From NCBI RefSeq assembly GCF_014635085.1, contig NZ_BMCH01000008.1:96163-160162 (forward strand): a DNA stretch of 64,000 nt, given 5' to 3'. This document shows, in pieces, positions 17,115 through 26,133 of this stretch (position 1 is its first letter; every line of letters begins with the position of its first letter). Under the pieces are notes generated by a model. It saw only the letters and a list, made by a program, of their open reading frames with translations, made no database searches and was not told the DNA's origin. A program made the position numbers and the translations under genes. This DNA comes from Asaia siamensis. Its GTDB lineage: Bacteria; Pseudomonadota; Alphaproteobacteria; Acetobacterales; Acetobacteraceae.

Positions 17115-17735
17115 ATGGACAGTAAGGCCCTCGTGGGCTCGTTGAGGAAAGAAGAGGCTCGGCAAGGGAGACGCGTCATTTCCGTTCCAGTATCCAAGGC
17201 AGAGCTTCTGTCTGCACTCTGCATGAATTTCGACAAGCTAATGATAGATCTGTCGAGAGTTCCACAGCGTTCTGCCCGCGACAGGACGCTCGCTGGGCAT
17301 GCTGCAGGGACGGTCATGAGCCCTGCAGATCTGGTCTCTTATCTGCTTGGATGGAATCAGCTGGTTCTCAAATGGCTTGATCGGGATGACAGGGGCCTTG
17401 GCGTCGATTTTCCGGAAGCGGGTTTCAAATGGAACCAGCTTGGGCTTCTGGCGCAGAAATTCTACGTTGATTATGCTGATCTCAGCTACCCGGAGTTGCT
17501 GGAGCGCCTCTCCATAGCGAAGCAGCACCTTGTTGCGACTATCAGCGCGAGAACCGACGCAGAGCTCTATAGTCGTCCTTGGTATGATAAATGGTCCAAG
17601 GGACGCATGATCCAGTTCAATACGGCTTCGCCCTATGCAAACGCACGAGGCCGTATCCGCAAATGGCTCAAGGATAATCAGAACGCTTCATCAGGTGTGA
17701 TGGGCGTGAGCCGCAATGAGAGCGATGTGGCGTGA
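17115..17735 (+). CDS. ClbS/DfsB family four-helix bundle protein
   Basis: About 206 residues. The conserved family blocks are readable: SKAELLSALCMNFDKL, MSPADLVSYLLGWNQLVLKWL, and the C-terminal PWYDKWSKGRMIQFNTASPY followed by NARGRIRKWLK. Family knowledge: ClbS of colibactin producers is a cyclopropane hydrolase that protects against the producer's own genotoxin, and DfsB-like members are DinB-related; most chromosomal copies have no tested function. No colibactin or other toxin pathway is in the window, so this is probably a stand-alone protective or unknown enzyme. The N-terminus is about 25 residues longer than typical. A GTG six bases upstream is an alternative start. Confidence 0.82.
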   Translation: MDSKALVGSLRKEEARQGRRVISVPVSKAELLSALCMNFDKLMIDLSRVPQRSARDRTLAGHAAGTVMSPADLVSYLLGWNQLVLKWLDRDDRGLGVDFPEAGFKWNQLGLLAQKFYVDYADLSYPELLERLSIAKQHLVATISARTDAELYSRPWYDKWSKGRMIQFNTASPYANARGRIRKWLKDNQNASSGVMGVSRNESDVA

Positions 17736-18194
17736 CGGCGCAGAGGGAAGGATGACCTCCCGCGCCTCCTGCTCGGAAATCACGCCCCTATTTCCCGGTA
17801 TCATTCAGGCATTCCGGCATTGCTTTCGAGAGCGCAAGCATGGTGAGCTTATGAATTGGTCGGCGGGGGAATGGCTGTGCGTTTGGAAACACAGGTTCAG
17901 GCCAGACGCTGGTGCGTTGCCATCATGAAGCAGCGTTGAAACGGAAGCTTTAACACCGTGGAGAGTGAAGCTGCGACTTATGGGACGACCCAGACCGATA
18001 CGATATCAATCAGGCAGGCGCGATGACCTCTGATATGGCAACTCGGCGAAGAGCATTGCGCCCGCCCGTAAGTATCGGCTTCCGAGATGAGATCGATCGA
18101 GTTTACTCGCCTTCAACTTTAAGGACAGGCGTGTATCGGTGAGACGAGCGTGCGGGTCCGCCGCACACGGTGCAGGAGCGGCAACCCTTGCCAA
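17736..18194. other. Intergenic stretch without a recognisable gene
   Basis: Short frames on both strands (for example plus 17716-17928 and minus 18006-18194) have no family features, no ribosome site and no signal peptide. The stretch separates the ClbS-like gene from the convergent isocitrate dehydrogenase. I see nothing in it I can name. Confidence 0.4.
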
Positions 18195-18216
18195 GGGAGA
18201 GAGCGAACTCTCTCCC
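18195..18216 (-). terminator. Terminator hairpin for isocitrate dehydrogenase
   Basis: Perfect 9-bp stem GGGAGAGAG (18195-18203) and CTCTCTCCC (18208-18216) with a four-base loop, starting nine bases after the stop codon of the minus-strand gene. The stem is strong but lacks a T-run. Confidence 0.65.
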
Positions 18217-18224
18217 CCGTGCTT

Positions 18225-19247
18225 TCAGAGCGCGGCGAGCAGGGCTTTGGTGAGTTCAGCCGTGCCGGTCTCACCGCCGAGGTCGCGCGTGCGCACGCCC
18301 TCGACGCGGATGACGCGGTCAATGGCGTTATCGACGCGTGTCGACAGATCCTGACGCCCCACATGCGCAAGCATCATGCTGGCTGCCATCAGCATGGCAA
18401 GCGGGTTTGCGACGCCCTTGCCAGCAATATCCGGGGCAGAGCCGTGCACAGCCTCGAAAATAGCAGCGTTGGGACCAATATTGGCACCAGGTGCCATGCC
18501 CAGACCACCGACCAGACCTGCCGTCAGATCGGAAAGGATATCGCCGAACAGATTGGTGGTGACGATCACGTCATACTGCCACGGATCGGTCACGAGCTGC
18601 ATGGCGCAGGCGTCGACGATGCGCTCTTCTACGGCCACCTTGCCTTCATATTCCTTCGCAACCTTGCGTCCTTCCTCAAGGAAGATACCGCTGAAGATCT
18701 TGAGAATATTGGCCTTGTGAACCAGCGTGACCTTCTTGCGGCCATTGGCGACGGCATAGTCGAAGGCAAAGCGCACGATACGGGCGCATTCGCGGCGCGA
18801 GTTGAAGCCGGCGCCGTAGGCCAGACCCTTGGGGTCGTCACCATCGGGCAGATAATGCTCCATGGCGGCATAAAGCCCTTCGATGTTCTCACGAACGACA
18901 ACCAGATCAACCTTGTCGAAACGACCGCCCGGAACAACTGTGCGTGTCGGGCGTAGATTGGCGTAAAGGCCGAATTCCTGACGCATCGTCACGTTTACCG
19001 ACTTGAACCCGGCGCCAACCGGTGTCGTCAGCGGCCCCTTGAGCGCAAGGCCGGTCTTGCGGATGCTGTCGAGCGTTGGCTGCGGCAGAGGGGCGCCGAA
19101 TTTCTCGATCGCACCAAGCCCACCCGACTGATGGTCCCACTCGAAAGGCGCCCCGATTTTCGCCAGAATCTCAACAACCGAAGCGGTGATCTCGGGACCG
19201 ATGCCGTCGCCTTCGATAAGGGTCGCGGGGATCATGTGATCAGCCAT
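18225..19247 (-). CDS. NAD-dependent isocitrate dehydrogenase
   Basis: A 340-residue member of the isocitrate/isopropylmalate dehydrogenase family. It opens with ATLIEGDGIGPEI, and the substrate loop GPLTTPVGAGFKSVNVTMRQ with SVN and R..FGLYANLRP is the isocitrate-type rather than the LeuB-type pattern. Later blocks VRENIEGLYA, KANILKIFSG and NLFGDILSDL, then GSAPDIAGKG, complete the active site. It catalyses oxidative decarboxylation of isocitrate to 2-oxoglutarate in the TCA cycle, here probably with NAD because the short homodimeric form differs from the NADP enzyme. A terminator hairpin follows, and aminopeptidase P lies 15 bases upstream on the same strand. Homoisocitrate dehydrogenase is a less likely alternative. 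Confidence 0.88.
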   Translation of the reverse strand: MADHMIPATLIEGDGIGPEITASVVEILAKIGAPFEWDHQSGGLGAIEKFGAPLPQPTLDSIRKTGLALKGPLTTPVGAGFKSVNVTMRQEFGLYANLRPTRTVVPGGRFDKVDLVVVRENIEGLYAAMEHYLPDGDDPKGLAYGAGFNSRRECARIVRFAFDYAVANGRKKVTLVHKANILKIFSGIFLEEGRKVAKEYEGKVAVEERIVDACAMQLVTDPWQYDVIVTTNLFGDILSDLTAGLVGGLGMAPGANIGPNAAIFEAVHGSAPDIAGKGVANPLAMLMAASMMLAHVGRQDLSTRVDNAIDRVIRVEGVRTRDLGGETGTAELTKALLAAL

Positions 19248-19262
19248 TCTGTCTTTCCTTTG

Positions 19263-21032
19263 TCAGTTCGTAATCGGCGCACAGGCAGCAGCGAGCCAGG
19301 TCCTGTCCGTTTCGTCCAGAAGCGGCCCGATGCGCGCGAGCGTATCCTCATGATAGGCATTCAGCCAGCGCAGCTCTTCGGGTTCCAGTAACGATGCCAT
19401 GATCAGCGTCCGGTCGAAGGGCGCGAATCCCAGCACCTCGAATTCGAGAAAAGCTGTTCTCGCCTTCACCGGCGCGGGGCGAACCAGAAGCAGGTTTTCC
19501 AGCCGGATGCCATACTCGCCCGGCAGGTAATAACCGGGTTCGTCAGACAGGATCATCCCGGCTTCTAGCCCGATTGGACGTGCAACGGAGCTGATATTCT
19601 GAGGCCCTTCATGCACCGACAGATAGCTGCCGATGCCATGACCGGTGCCGTGATCGTAATCGAGTCCGGCCTGCCACAAGGCATAGCGTGCGAGCGCGTC
19701 GAGGCGATGCCCAGTCGTGCCAGCGGGGAAACGCGCGCGGGCAAGGGCGATATTGCCCTTAAGCACACGGGTAAATGCTTCACAGAGTGCGGCAGGAGGG
19801 GCTTCCGGGCCATTCCAGATGGTGCGCGTCACATCCGTCGTGCCTGCGCTGTACTGGCCGCCGCTATCGATCAGATAGACCTGATTGGCTTCCAGCACAC
19901 GGTCTTCACCCGGCAGGGCGCGGTAGTGGGGCAGGGCGGCATTGGGGCCGACTGCTGAAATCGCAGGGAAGCTCTCGCCGTGGTAGTCAGGTGACGCCGC
20001 ACGGAAGTCATTGAGAATCTCGGCAAGTCTCGTCTCGCGCAGCCCGGTACCCTCCCTGCTCACGAAATGCAGGAAACGGCAGAGCGCTGTGGAATCGGTC
20101 AGATGCACCTTTCTGGCGCCGCTCTGCTCGGTCTCGTTCTTGCAGGCACGTGGCAGGGCGCAGAGATCGACCCCGCGGGCCAGCTTTGCCCCGGCCTGGG
20201 AGAGAGTCTGAATGAACCAGAGCCCGGTCTGGGCCGGGTCGAAGCGCACGACCTGCCCGCTCAACGCCTTGAGGCGCTCGGGAAGGTCCTGAGGTGGCAG
20301 GATCGAGACAGCCAGGAAAGAGACCGCCGCATCCGGGCTGACGCGGCTGATATCGACAAAAACCTCGAGAGACGCATCGTGATGCAGGATGCCAAAAGCG
20401 AGGACGACCGGCGTATGGGGCACGTCGTCACCGCGTATGTTCAACAGCCAGGCGAGCGAGGTAGGATCGCAGACAAGCATCGCCTCTTGACCCGCCTTGC
20501 GCAAAGCACCGCCGATCTTGCGTCGTTTGGAGAGGCTATCCTCTCCGCTGAAGGCTTCTTCCTGAAAACGGACTTCACTCTCAGGCGGGAGCGGCTTGTC
20601 CGACCAGGCTGCGTCGATCGGGTTGGCGTCCAGAGCCACGAATTCATGTCCGTCGCCGATCAGGGCGTTGAGCTGCACCTCGCTGACCAGCCTTGGATCA
20701 TAACCGATCCTGAGCCCCTTGCCATTTGCAGCGAGCCACGGGCCGGGCGGCTCATTCGTGACATGCAGACACTCCCACTGGGAGGCATCCACCTGGTCGC
20801 GTAGCTGGCTGGTATAGCGCCCGTCAGAGAAAACGGCCGCCTTGTCACGCAGCAGGATGGCCATGCCCGCAGAGCCGGTAAATCCTGTCAGCCAGGCAAG
20901 GCGCTCGGCATAGGGCGCTACATATTCGCCCATGAATTCATCGCCGCGCGGAAGAAAGAAGCCGTCAACATGGCTTGCTTCAAGCGCCTTCCTGACGAGG
21001 GCCTGACGATTGGCAAGAGGAATGAGGCTCAT
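19263..21032 (-). CDS. Aminopeptidase P family (Xaa-Pro aminopeptidase, M24B)
   Basis: About 589 residues from the ATG at 21030-21032, which begins MSLIPLANRQ; a TTG 15 bases upstream is less likely. The N-terminal creatinase-like domains (GDEFMGEYVAPY, LTGFTGSAG, FSDGRYTSQL) precede the C-terminal pita-bread metallopeptidase domain with LIDSGGQYSAGTTDVTRTIW, YDHGTGHGIGSYLSVHEGP and SDEPGYY, containing the Asp, His and Glu metal ligands. It removes an N-terminal residue before proline from peptides in the cytoplasm using two Mn ions. The three-domain length matches the eukaryote-like long form. It lies between the GNAT gene and the isocitrate dehydrogenase on one strand, with gaps under 35 bases, so a shared transcript is likely. 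Confidence 0.92.
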   Translation of the reverse strand: MSLIPLANRQALVRKALEASHVDGFFLPRGDEFMGEYVAPYAERLAWLTGFTGSAGMAILLRDKAAVFSDGRYTSQLRDQVDASQWECLHVTNEPPGPWLAANGKGLRIGYDPRLVSEVQLNALIGDGHEFVALDANPIDAAWSDKPLPPESEVRFQEEAFSGEDSLSKRRKIGGALRKAGQEAMLVCDPTSLAWLLNIRGDDVPHTPVVLAFGILHHDASLEVFVDISRVSPDAAVSFLAVSILPPQDLPERLKALSGQVVRFDPAQTGLWFIQTLSQAGAKLARGVDLCALPRACKNETEQSGARKVHLTDSTALCRFLHFVSREGTGLRETRLAEILNDFRAASPDYHGESFPAISAVGPNAALPHYRALPGEDRVLEANQVYLIDSGGQYSAGTTDVTRTIWNGPEAPPAALCEAFTRVLKGNIALARARFPAGTTGHRLDALARYALWQAGLDYDHGTGHGIGSYLSVHEGPQNISSVARPIGLEAGMILSDEPGYYLPGEYGIRLENLLLVRPAPVKARTAFLEFEVLGFAPFDRTLIMASLLEPEELRWLNAYHEDTLARIGPLLDETDRTWLAAACAPITN

Positions 21033-21061
21033 CGCACGATCTTTCAAACTGGGAGCGGGTT

Positions 21062-21562
21062 TCAGGAGCTCTCGAAGAGCCGGTACATGAAAACGAGGTC
21101 GAGCCAGCGTCCGAACTTTCGGCCCATCTGGGGCAGGGCACTGCTCTCGCTGAACCCTGCGGCACGATGAAGTGCGATAGAGGCCGTATTGCTGGCAGTG
21201 ATGGCGCCAATCAGCACATGCATGCCGGAGTGCTCTGCATGGCGGACCATCTCATCCAGCAGGAGGCGCCCGACACCGCGGCGCTGGGCCTCTCGCGAAA
21301 CATAGACAGAGTGTTCGACTGTCTGGGCATAGCCCTCATAGGCCCGAAAGGGCCCATAAGAGGCAAAACCGAGAATTCTGCCGTCATCCACGGCGACAAC
21401 TACCGGAAAGTTCTGTGCTTGCCGGTCGGTCATCCACTGGCGACGTTCGTCCAGCGTGCGGGGCGACGTCGCCCATATTGCCTCTGAAGTGGCAATGGCA
21501 TCGTTGGTGATCGCCAGAATCTCCGGCAGATCGGCCTCCGTCGCGTTGCGAAGTTCAATCAC
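21062..21562 (-). CDS. GNAT N-acetyltransferase, PAT/MnaT-like
   Basis: About 166 residues from a GTG at 21560-21562. This start is chosen because GTGATTGA overlaps the stop of prmA by eight bases, and the protein then opens with IELRNATEADLPEILAITN, typical of this family; the longer frame from 21613 runs back into prmA. The acetyl-CoA motif reads RRGVGRLLLDEM and the later NTASIALHRAAGF is the usual family block. Relatives acetylate phosphinothricin, methionine sulfoximine or methionine sulfone and many are generic housekeeping genes. The natural substrate is unknown. It belongs to the uvrD-prmA-GNAT-pepP run on the minus strand. Confidence 0.88.
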   Translation of the reverse strand: MIELRNATEADLPEILAITNDAIATSEAIWATSPRTLDERRQWMTDRQAQNFPVVVAVDDGRILGFASYGPFRAYEGYAQTVEHSVYVSREAQRRGVGRLLLDEMVRHAEHSGMHVLIGAITASNTASIALHRAAGFSESSALPQMGRKFGRWLDLVFMYRLFESS

Positions 21563-22451
21563 GGCGGCGCAGGACCAGTGTGGACCACTCACCTTCGTAA
21601 TACTGCTTTTCAAGCACGAGACCCTGACGTCTGTGCGCGGCCAGCACCATGCGAGCCTGGGTGGTAAGAAGCCCGGCGAGAATCACCGTGCCGCCCGGGG
21701 CCAGATGGCTGGCGAGGGACCGTGCCATCTTGCAGAGAGGGCGGGCGAGGATATTGGCAAAGACCAGATCATACGGTGCCTTGGCGCGCACGGCCGGGGT
21801 CAGCCAGCCATTGCCCAGCCGTGCATCGATCAGCGGGCCAATGAAATTCAGTTTCGCATTGCTGGCAGCAACGCGAACAGACCAGGGCTCGATATCGACA
21901 GCGAGAACACGCTTGTGGAAAAGCTGGGCTGCGGCCATGGCCAGAATGCCGGAACCACAGCCCATATCGAGAATACGGGCCGGTTTGCGCCACGCCATGT
22001 CTTCCAGCGCCCGTAGACAACCCCGGGTCGAGCCATGCTCGCCTGAACCGAAGGCGATACCGGCATCAAGCGTGATCGTCAGGCGATCGCGTTTGTGGCT
22101 TGGGGCTAGATGCGTGCCGCGAATGGCAAAACGCTTGCCGACATCCTGCTGCGGGAAGGCCTCATAGGTACGCGCCAGCCAGCCTTCGGCTTCTGTGCGC
22201 TCGCGGGTCACTTCGGCGTCGACGCCCGTCATGAGACGGGCAAGGGTCAGGGCGCGTGCAAGTTCCTCTTCGCCATGGCCGACATCCTTTACGCCTTCGA
22301 CGCGCCAGATATTCTGGTCTTCATTGGCTTCGAAGATGCCGACGGTGGTGCAGACCGTCAGCATGGCCTGTTCGAAAAGCGGCACCGCCTCATCGGCAAC
22401 AGTGACTGAAATGGTTTCAAGCGCCGAAGCGTGTCGTCTGGATGCGCTCAC
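21555..22451 (-). CDS. prmA: Ribosomal protein L11 methyltransferase PrmA
   Basis: A 298-residue SAM-dependent methyltransferase that trimethylates lysines and the N-terminus of ribosomal protein L11. An N-terminal L11-binding region (to about residue 110) is followed by AFGSGEHGSTRGCLRAL, the SAM motif ILDMGCGSGILAMAA, LAVDIEPWSV and FANILARPL in the catalytic domain. The start is a GTG whose GTGA overlaps the uvrD stop, so translation is coupled to uvrD. The downstream GNAT gene overlaps in the same way. The overlaps explain the absence of separate ribosome sites. Confidence 0.93.
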   Translation of the reverse strand: MSASRRHASALETISVTVADEAVPLFEQAMLTVCTTVGIFEANEDQNIWRVEGVKDVGHGEEELARALTLARLMTGVDAEVTRERTEAEGWLARTYEAFPQQDVGKRFAIRGTHLAPSHKRDRLTITLDAGIAFGSGEHGSTRGCLRALEDMAWRKPARILDMGCGSGILAMAAAQLFHKRVLAVDIEPWSVRVAASNAKLNFIGPLIDARLGNGWLTPAVRAKAPYDLVFANILARPLCKMARSLASHLAPGGTVILAGLLTTQARMVLAAHRRQGLVLEKQYYEGEWSTLVLRRRD

Positions 22452-24676
22452 GAGACCTGTTCCACAAAATGCGCCATGATGCGTTTTTCGCCTGCCTTTT
22501 CGAAGTTGATGTGCAGCCTGTCGGATTCGACGGCCAAGACGGTGCCATAACCGAATTTCTGATGAAACACGCGGGCGCCGATGGCAATTCCGTGTGAGGC
22601 ATCTGCCACGACATCGGTCACGCGTGGGGCGGGTCGCCCGTAGCTGCCCCTCGTGCTGGTCAGCGGGCCAGAGGCGAAGATGGAGCTTTGCGCCGCCAGT
22701 TGACGGCGCTCCTGCATGGCCTGACCGCTATGCTCGACCGTATCGGCCGGAATCTCGTCGATGAAGCGGCTGGGCATGGAATCCTGCCAGTTGGCATAGA
22801 TACGCCGACGGGCCGCATGAAGGATAACGGCTCGCTTGCGAGCACGGGTTATCCCGACATAGGCCAGACGACGCTCTTCCTCGAGGCTCTTGAGCCCGCC
22901 CTCGTCAAGACTGCGCTGCGACGGAAAAACGCCTTCTTCCCAGCCGGGCAGGAAGACCGTGTCGAATTCCAGCCCCTTGGCGCCATGCAGGGTCATCAGG
23001 CTCACTGTGTCCGCACTTGCCTTGTCTTCTGTTTCCGTCACGAGAGCGACGTGTTCGAGAAACCCTTCGAGCGAGGCAAAATCGCCGATAGCGCGCAGCA
23101 ATTCCTTGATGTTGTCGAGCCTGCCTGGTGCCTCGGGCGTCTTGTCGTCACGCCACATCTGCAGATAGCCGCTGTCTTCGAGCAATTGCTCGGTCGCCAC
23201 GACATGGCCCTCGCTCTCTCGCGTTTCACGCGCGCGCTGGAACGCCTCCATGAGACCGCCAAGCGCTTCGCGCCCTTTGCCCTTGACCATGCCTGTTTCG
23301 AGTGCGTGTGCCACACCGACGCTAAGAGGCGCATTCAGCAGGCGGGCTTCGTGATGCAGTTTCTGAAGTCCGGCCGCGCCCACGCCACGCTTGGGAACAT
23401 TGATGATACGCTCGAAAGCAAGGTCGTCCGCGGGTTGTGCCAGAACCCGCATATAGGCCATGGCATCGCGGATTTCGGCCCGCTCGTAAAAACGCAGGCC
23501 ACCGACCACGCGATAGGGAAGGCCCAGCGTCAGGAACCGCTCCTCGAAAGGACGTGTCTGAAACCCGGCGCGCATCAGAATGGCGATCTGTGAGAGGGGG
23601 TGGCCCTCGGCGCGCAGTCGCTCGATCGCCCCCGCCGTGATACGGGCTTCCTCGTCGGAATCCCACACGCTGATGATCTGGACTTTCTCGCCCTGTGCGT
23701 CTTCGCGCCCGGGGCGCAATGTCTTGCCCAGACGGTCGGAATTATGCGCGATCAGCCCGGAGGCGGCAGCGAGAATTTGCGCCGTGGAGCGGTAATTACG
23801 CTCCAGACGCACAACCTTGGCACCGGGGAAATCCTTCTCGAAACGCAGGATGTTCTCGATTTCTGCTCCGCGCCATGAGTAGATCGACTGGTCGTCGTCG
23901 CCGACGCACGCGATGTTCGATGGGCCGTGTTCCCGCTTGGCAAGGAGGCGAAGCCACAGATACTGGATGGTATTCGTATCCTGGTACTCATCGACCAGAA
24001 TATAGCGAAACAGCCGGTGATACTGCGCGAGCACATCAGGCTGGGTGCGCAGGATCTCCAGCGTATGCAGCATCAGATCCCCAAAATCGCAGGCATTCAC
24101 GGCTTTCAGGCGATCCTGATAGGCAGCGTAAAGCTTGCGGGCATGGCCGCCTGCGAAATCCGTATCCTCGGCAGGGGTCACCTGCTCGGGCGTCAGACCG
24201 CGGTCTTTCCAGCGCTGGAAGACGCCCAGAAGCGCCTGAGGCGGCCAGCGCTTCGTATCGAGGCGGAAAGGCTCCATGATCTGGCGCACAAGACGGATCT
24301 GGTCATCCGTGTCGAGAATGGTGAACCCTGTCGTCAGCCCGACATATTCAGCGTGCCGACGCAGCATGCGGGCGCAGAGCGCGTGAAACGTGCCGAGCCA
24401 AAGCCCGTCGGCTGTCTCGCCCAAGAGAGCGCCGACGCGCTCGCGCATCTCGCGTGCAGCCTTGTTGGTGAAGGTTACTGCCAGAATCTGATAGGGGCGT
24501 GCGCGCCCTTCGAGAAGAATATGTGCAAAACGCGTCGTCAGAACGCGCGTCTTGCCGGTGCCGGCCCCGGCAAGAATAAGCAGCGGCCCTTCAGTGGTCT
24601 CGATGGCCTCACGCTGCTCGGGATTGAGCCGGTCGAGATACTCGGGGGAGGAGGGTGAGATGAGGGATTGCGTCAC
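22448..24676 (-). CDS. uvrD: UvrD/PcrA-type superfamily 1 DNA helicase
   Basis: A 742-residue ATP-dependent 3'-5' DNA helicase for nucleotide excision and mismatch repair. Motifs in order: Q-motif LNPEQREAIETT, Walker A AGAGTGKT (about residue 36), TFTNKAAREM, Walker B VDEYQDTN, GDDDQSIYSWRGA, RNYRST, and late VSLMTLHGAKGLEFDTVFL with EERRLAYVGITRA. A C-terminal Tudor-like segment (GARVFHQKFGYGTVLAV) is present, as in UvrD/PcrA. The start is a GTG divergent from the degenerate RadC gene, so the promoters of both must lie inside or very near each other's 5' ends. It heads a minus-strand unit with prmA, a GNAT and probably pepP. Confidence 0.95.
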   Translation of the reverse strand: MTQSLISPSSPEYLDRLNPEQREAIETTEGPLLILAGAGTGKTRVLTTRFAHILLEGRARPYQILAVTFTNKAAREMRERVGALLGETADGLWLGTFHALCARMLRRHAEYVGLTTGFTILDTDDQIRLVRQIMEPFRLDTKRWPPQALLGVFQRWKDRGLTPEQVTPAEDTDFAGGHARKLYAAYQDRLKAVNACDFGDLMLHTLEILRTQPDVLAQYHRLFRYILVDEYQDTNTIQYLWLRLLAKREHGPSNIACVGDDDQSIYSWRGAEIENILRFEKDFPGAKVVRLERNYRSTAQILAAASGLIAHNSDRLGKTLRPGREDAQGEKVQIISVWDSDEEARITAGAIERLRAEGHPLSQIAILMRAGFQTRPFEERFLTLGLPYRVVGGLRFYERAEIRDAMAYMRVLAQPADDLAFERIINVPKRGVGAAGLQKLHHEARLLNAPLSVGVAHALETGMVKGKGREALGGLMEAFQRARETRESEGHVVATEQLLEDSGYLQMWRDDKTPEAPGRLDNIKELLRAIGDFASLEGFLEHVALVTETEDKASADTVSLMTLHGAKGLEFDTVFLPGWEEGVFPSQRSLDEGGLKSLEEERRLAYVGITRARKRAVILHAARRRIYANWQDSMPSRFIDEIPADTVEHSGQAMQERRQLAAQSSIFASGPLTSTRGSYGRPAPRVTDVVADASHGIAIGARVFHQKFGYGTVLAVESDRLHINFEKAGEKRIMAHFVEQVS

Positions 24677-24703
24677 CTGATCGATATAGAATGTAATGCC
24701 GCG

Positions 24704-25402
24704 ATGGCCAAACCCTCATTTCCTCCAGTCGAGAAGAACCTGCTCAGGGGCACGGGGCCTCAGGGGCATCGAGAGCGTATGCGGCACCGGGTTATGACCA
24801 ATGGGGCCGAGACTCTGGCCGATTACGAGCTGCTGGAAATGCTGCTCTATTACAGCATCCCCAGAAAGGACACGAAGCCGCTGGCCAAGGCTTTGCTGCA
24901 CCGCTTTGGAAGTCTTGCCTCCGTCTTCGATGCGTCGGGCAGGGATCTCCGGGCCATGGGGGTCAGCGAACAGGCTATCTTGCTGCTTAAATTTCCTCCC
25001 GTCGTTGCGGAAAGGCTTGCCCTTGCCGAAGAGCGTCTGAGGCCGAGGCTGGGAAACTGGGACCAGCTTTGCTCCTATCTTTCCGGCAGCATGGTCAGTG
25101 CCGTGCCTGAACAGTTCAGGCTGCTTTATCTCGATAACCGCAACCGTCTTCTGGCGGATGAGCCGGTCGATGATTTCGCCTCGACGGCTCCGATCTTCAG
25201 GCGGGGACTGGCGCTGCAGGCTGTTGCGTTGATTGGTATTCAGAAAACACTCGCGAGCTTTCATGCAACGACCTCGCCCCTGAAGCTCTTCGCTCAGCGA
25301 TTGAGCCAGGAGGCAGGCGCCCTTTCCATGATCCTGCATGACGTGGTGATCGTCTCGGAGAGGCGTACCCCGCTCAGCCTTAGGCAAAGGGGGCTTCTCT
25401 GA
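24704..25402 (+). CDS. RadC-family protein that has lost the JAMM metal motif
   Basis: About 232 residues from the ATG at 24704 (a TTG at 24668 would overlap uvrD). The N-terminal helix-hairpin-helix region (YELLEMLLYYSIPRKDTKPL, RFGSLASVFDA) and the block PEQFRLLYLDNRNRLLADE match RadC. Where RadC has the zinc-binding H-x-H-P-S-G-x7-P-S-x2-D, this protein reads IQKTLASFHATTSPLKLF, so the two histidines and aspartate in register are gone. The upstream glutamate is kept. The frame is open and not obviously decayed, so it may be a non-catalytic partner rather than a pseudogene. A second RadC with an intact motif lies about 730 bases downstream on the same strand beyond one opposing gene. Confidence 0.8.
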   Translation: MAKPSFPPVEKNLLRGTGPQGHRERMRHRVMTNGAETLADYELLEMLLYYSIPRKDTKPLAKALLHRFGSLASVFDASGRDLRAMGVSEQAILLLKFPPVVAERLALAEERLRPRLGNWDQLCSYLSGSMVSAVPEQFRLLYLDNRNRLLADEPVDDFASTAPIFRRGLALQAVALIGIQKTLASFHATTSPLKLFAQRLSQEAGALSMILHDVVIVSERRTPLSLRQRGLL

Positions 25403-25408
25403 GCGGGT

Positions 25409-26104
25409 TCAGGCGCGGGCGAGTGCCTTGAGCTGGGCTTCGATTGCGGATGCAAGCCCGTCTGGTGATGTAACCAGCAGGTCTGCACCGGCTTCGGTGA
25501 GTTCCTTCTCGCCACCATAGCCCCACAAGACCCCAATGCCTCGTATCCTGTTGGCATGTGCGCCCGAAATATCGAAGCGACGGTCGCCGATCATCAGGGT
25601 GTGGTCGGCGCTCAGCCCTTCCTGTGCGAGAATACGCGCAATCATTTCAGGTTTCTCACCCCCCGTATCGTCATCTGCCGCCCCATGAATACGATCGAAG
25701 TATCTGTCGAGACCGTTACCCGCCAGAATTGTCTGCGCAAGTGATGCCGGCTTGGATGTCGCTGTGAAAATTCGAATGGGAGAGCGCGCCAGGGTCTCGA
25801 TCAGTTCGGCCATGGCAGGGAAGACCGGCGTCTGGAGGCGGCCCTGCGTGTCATAGAAACGACGGTAGAGGGCAATCGCCTCATCAACGCGCGTATCGCC
25901 GTAGTACCCTATGACTTCCGCCATCAGCTCGGCAAGTGGTGGCCCGACAACCCAGGTCAGGTCGATTGCCTCGTCTGGCACATGGCCAAGTGCTGAGACG
26001 ACTGTATGAAGTGTTTTGATAATACCAATGCGTGAATCGATAATCGTTCCATCAAGGTCAAATAAAATAGAATGTTCACTCGTAAACCTATCGAAATCAG
26101 CCAT
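25409..26104 (-). CDS. HAD-family phosphatase, phosphoglycolate phosphatase-like
   Basis: A 231-residue HAD superfamily IA hydrolase. Motif I is ILFDLDGTIIDSR (nucleophile Asp about residue 16), motif II TATSKP, motif III lysine in the GGEKPEMIARIL region and motif IV MIGDRRFDISGAHANR. A helical cap follows motif I. Relatives dephosphorylate phosphoglycolate or similar small phosphates, and the exact substrate cannot be read from the sequence. It is transcribed between two plus-strand RadC-like genes, tail-to-tail with the degenerate one (6-bp gap) and head-to-head with the intact one. GGGA precedes the ATG. Confidence 0.87.
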   Translation of the reverse strand: MADFDRFTSEHSILFDLDGTIIDSRIGIIKTLHTVVSALGHVPDEAIDLTWVVGPPLAELMAEVIGYYGDTRVDEAIALYRRFYDTQGRLQTPVFPAMAELIETLARSPIRIFTATSKPASLAQTILAGNGLDRYFDRIHGAADDDTGGEKPEMIARILAQEGLSADHTLMIGDRRFDISGAHANRIRGIGVLWGYGGEKELTEAGADLLVTSPDGLASAIEAQLKALARA

Positions 26105-26133
26105 AATATTCCCTATAGACCTTGGCGGGGGAG

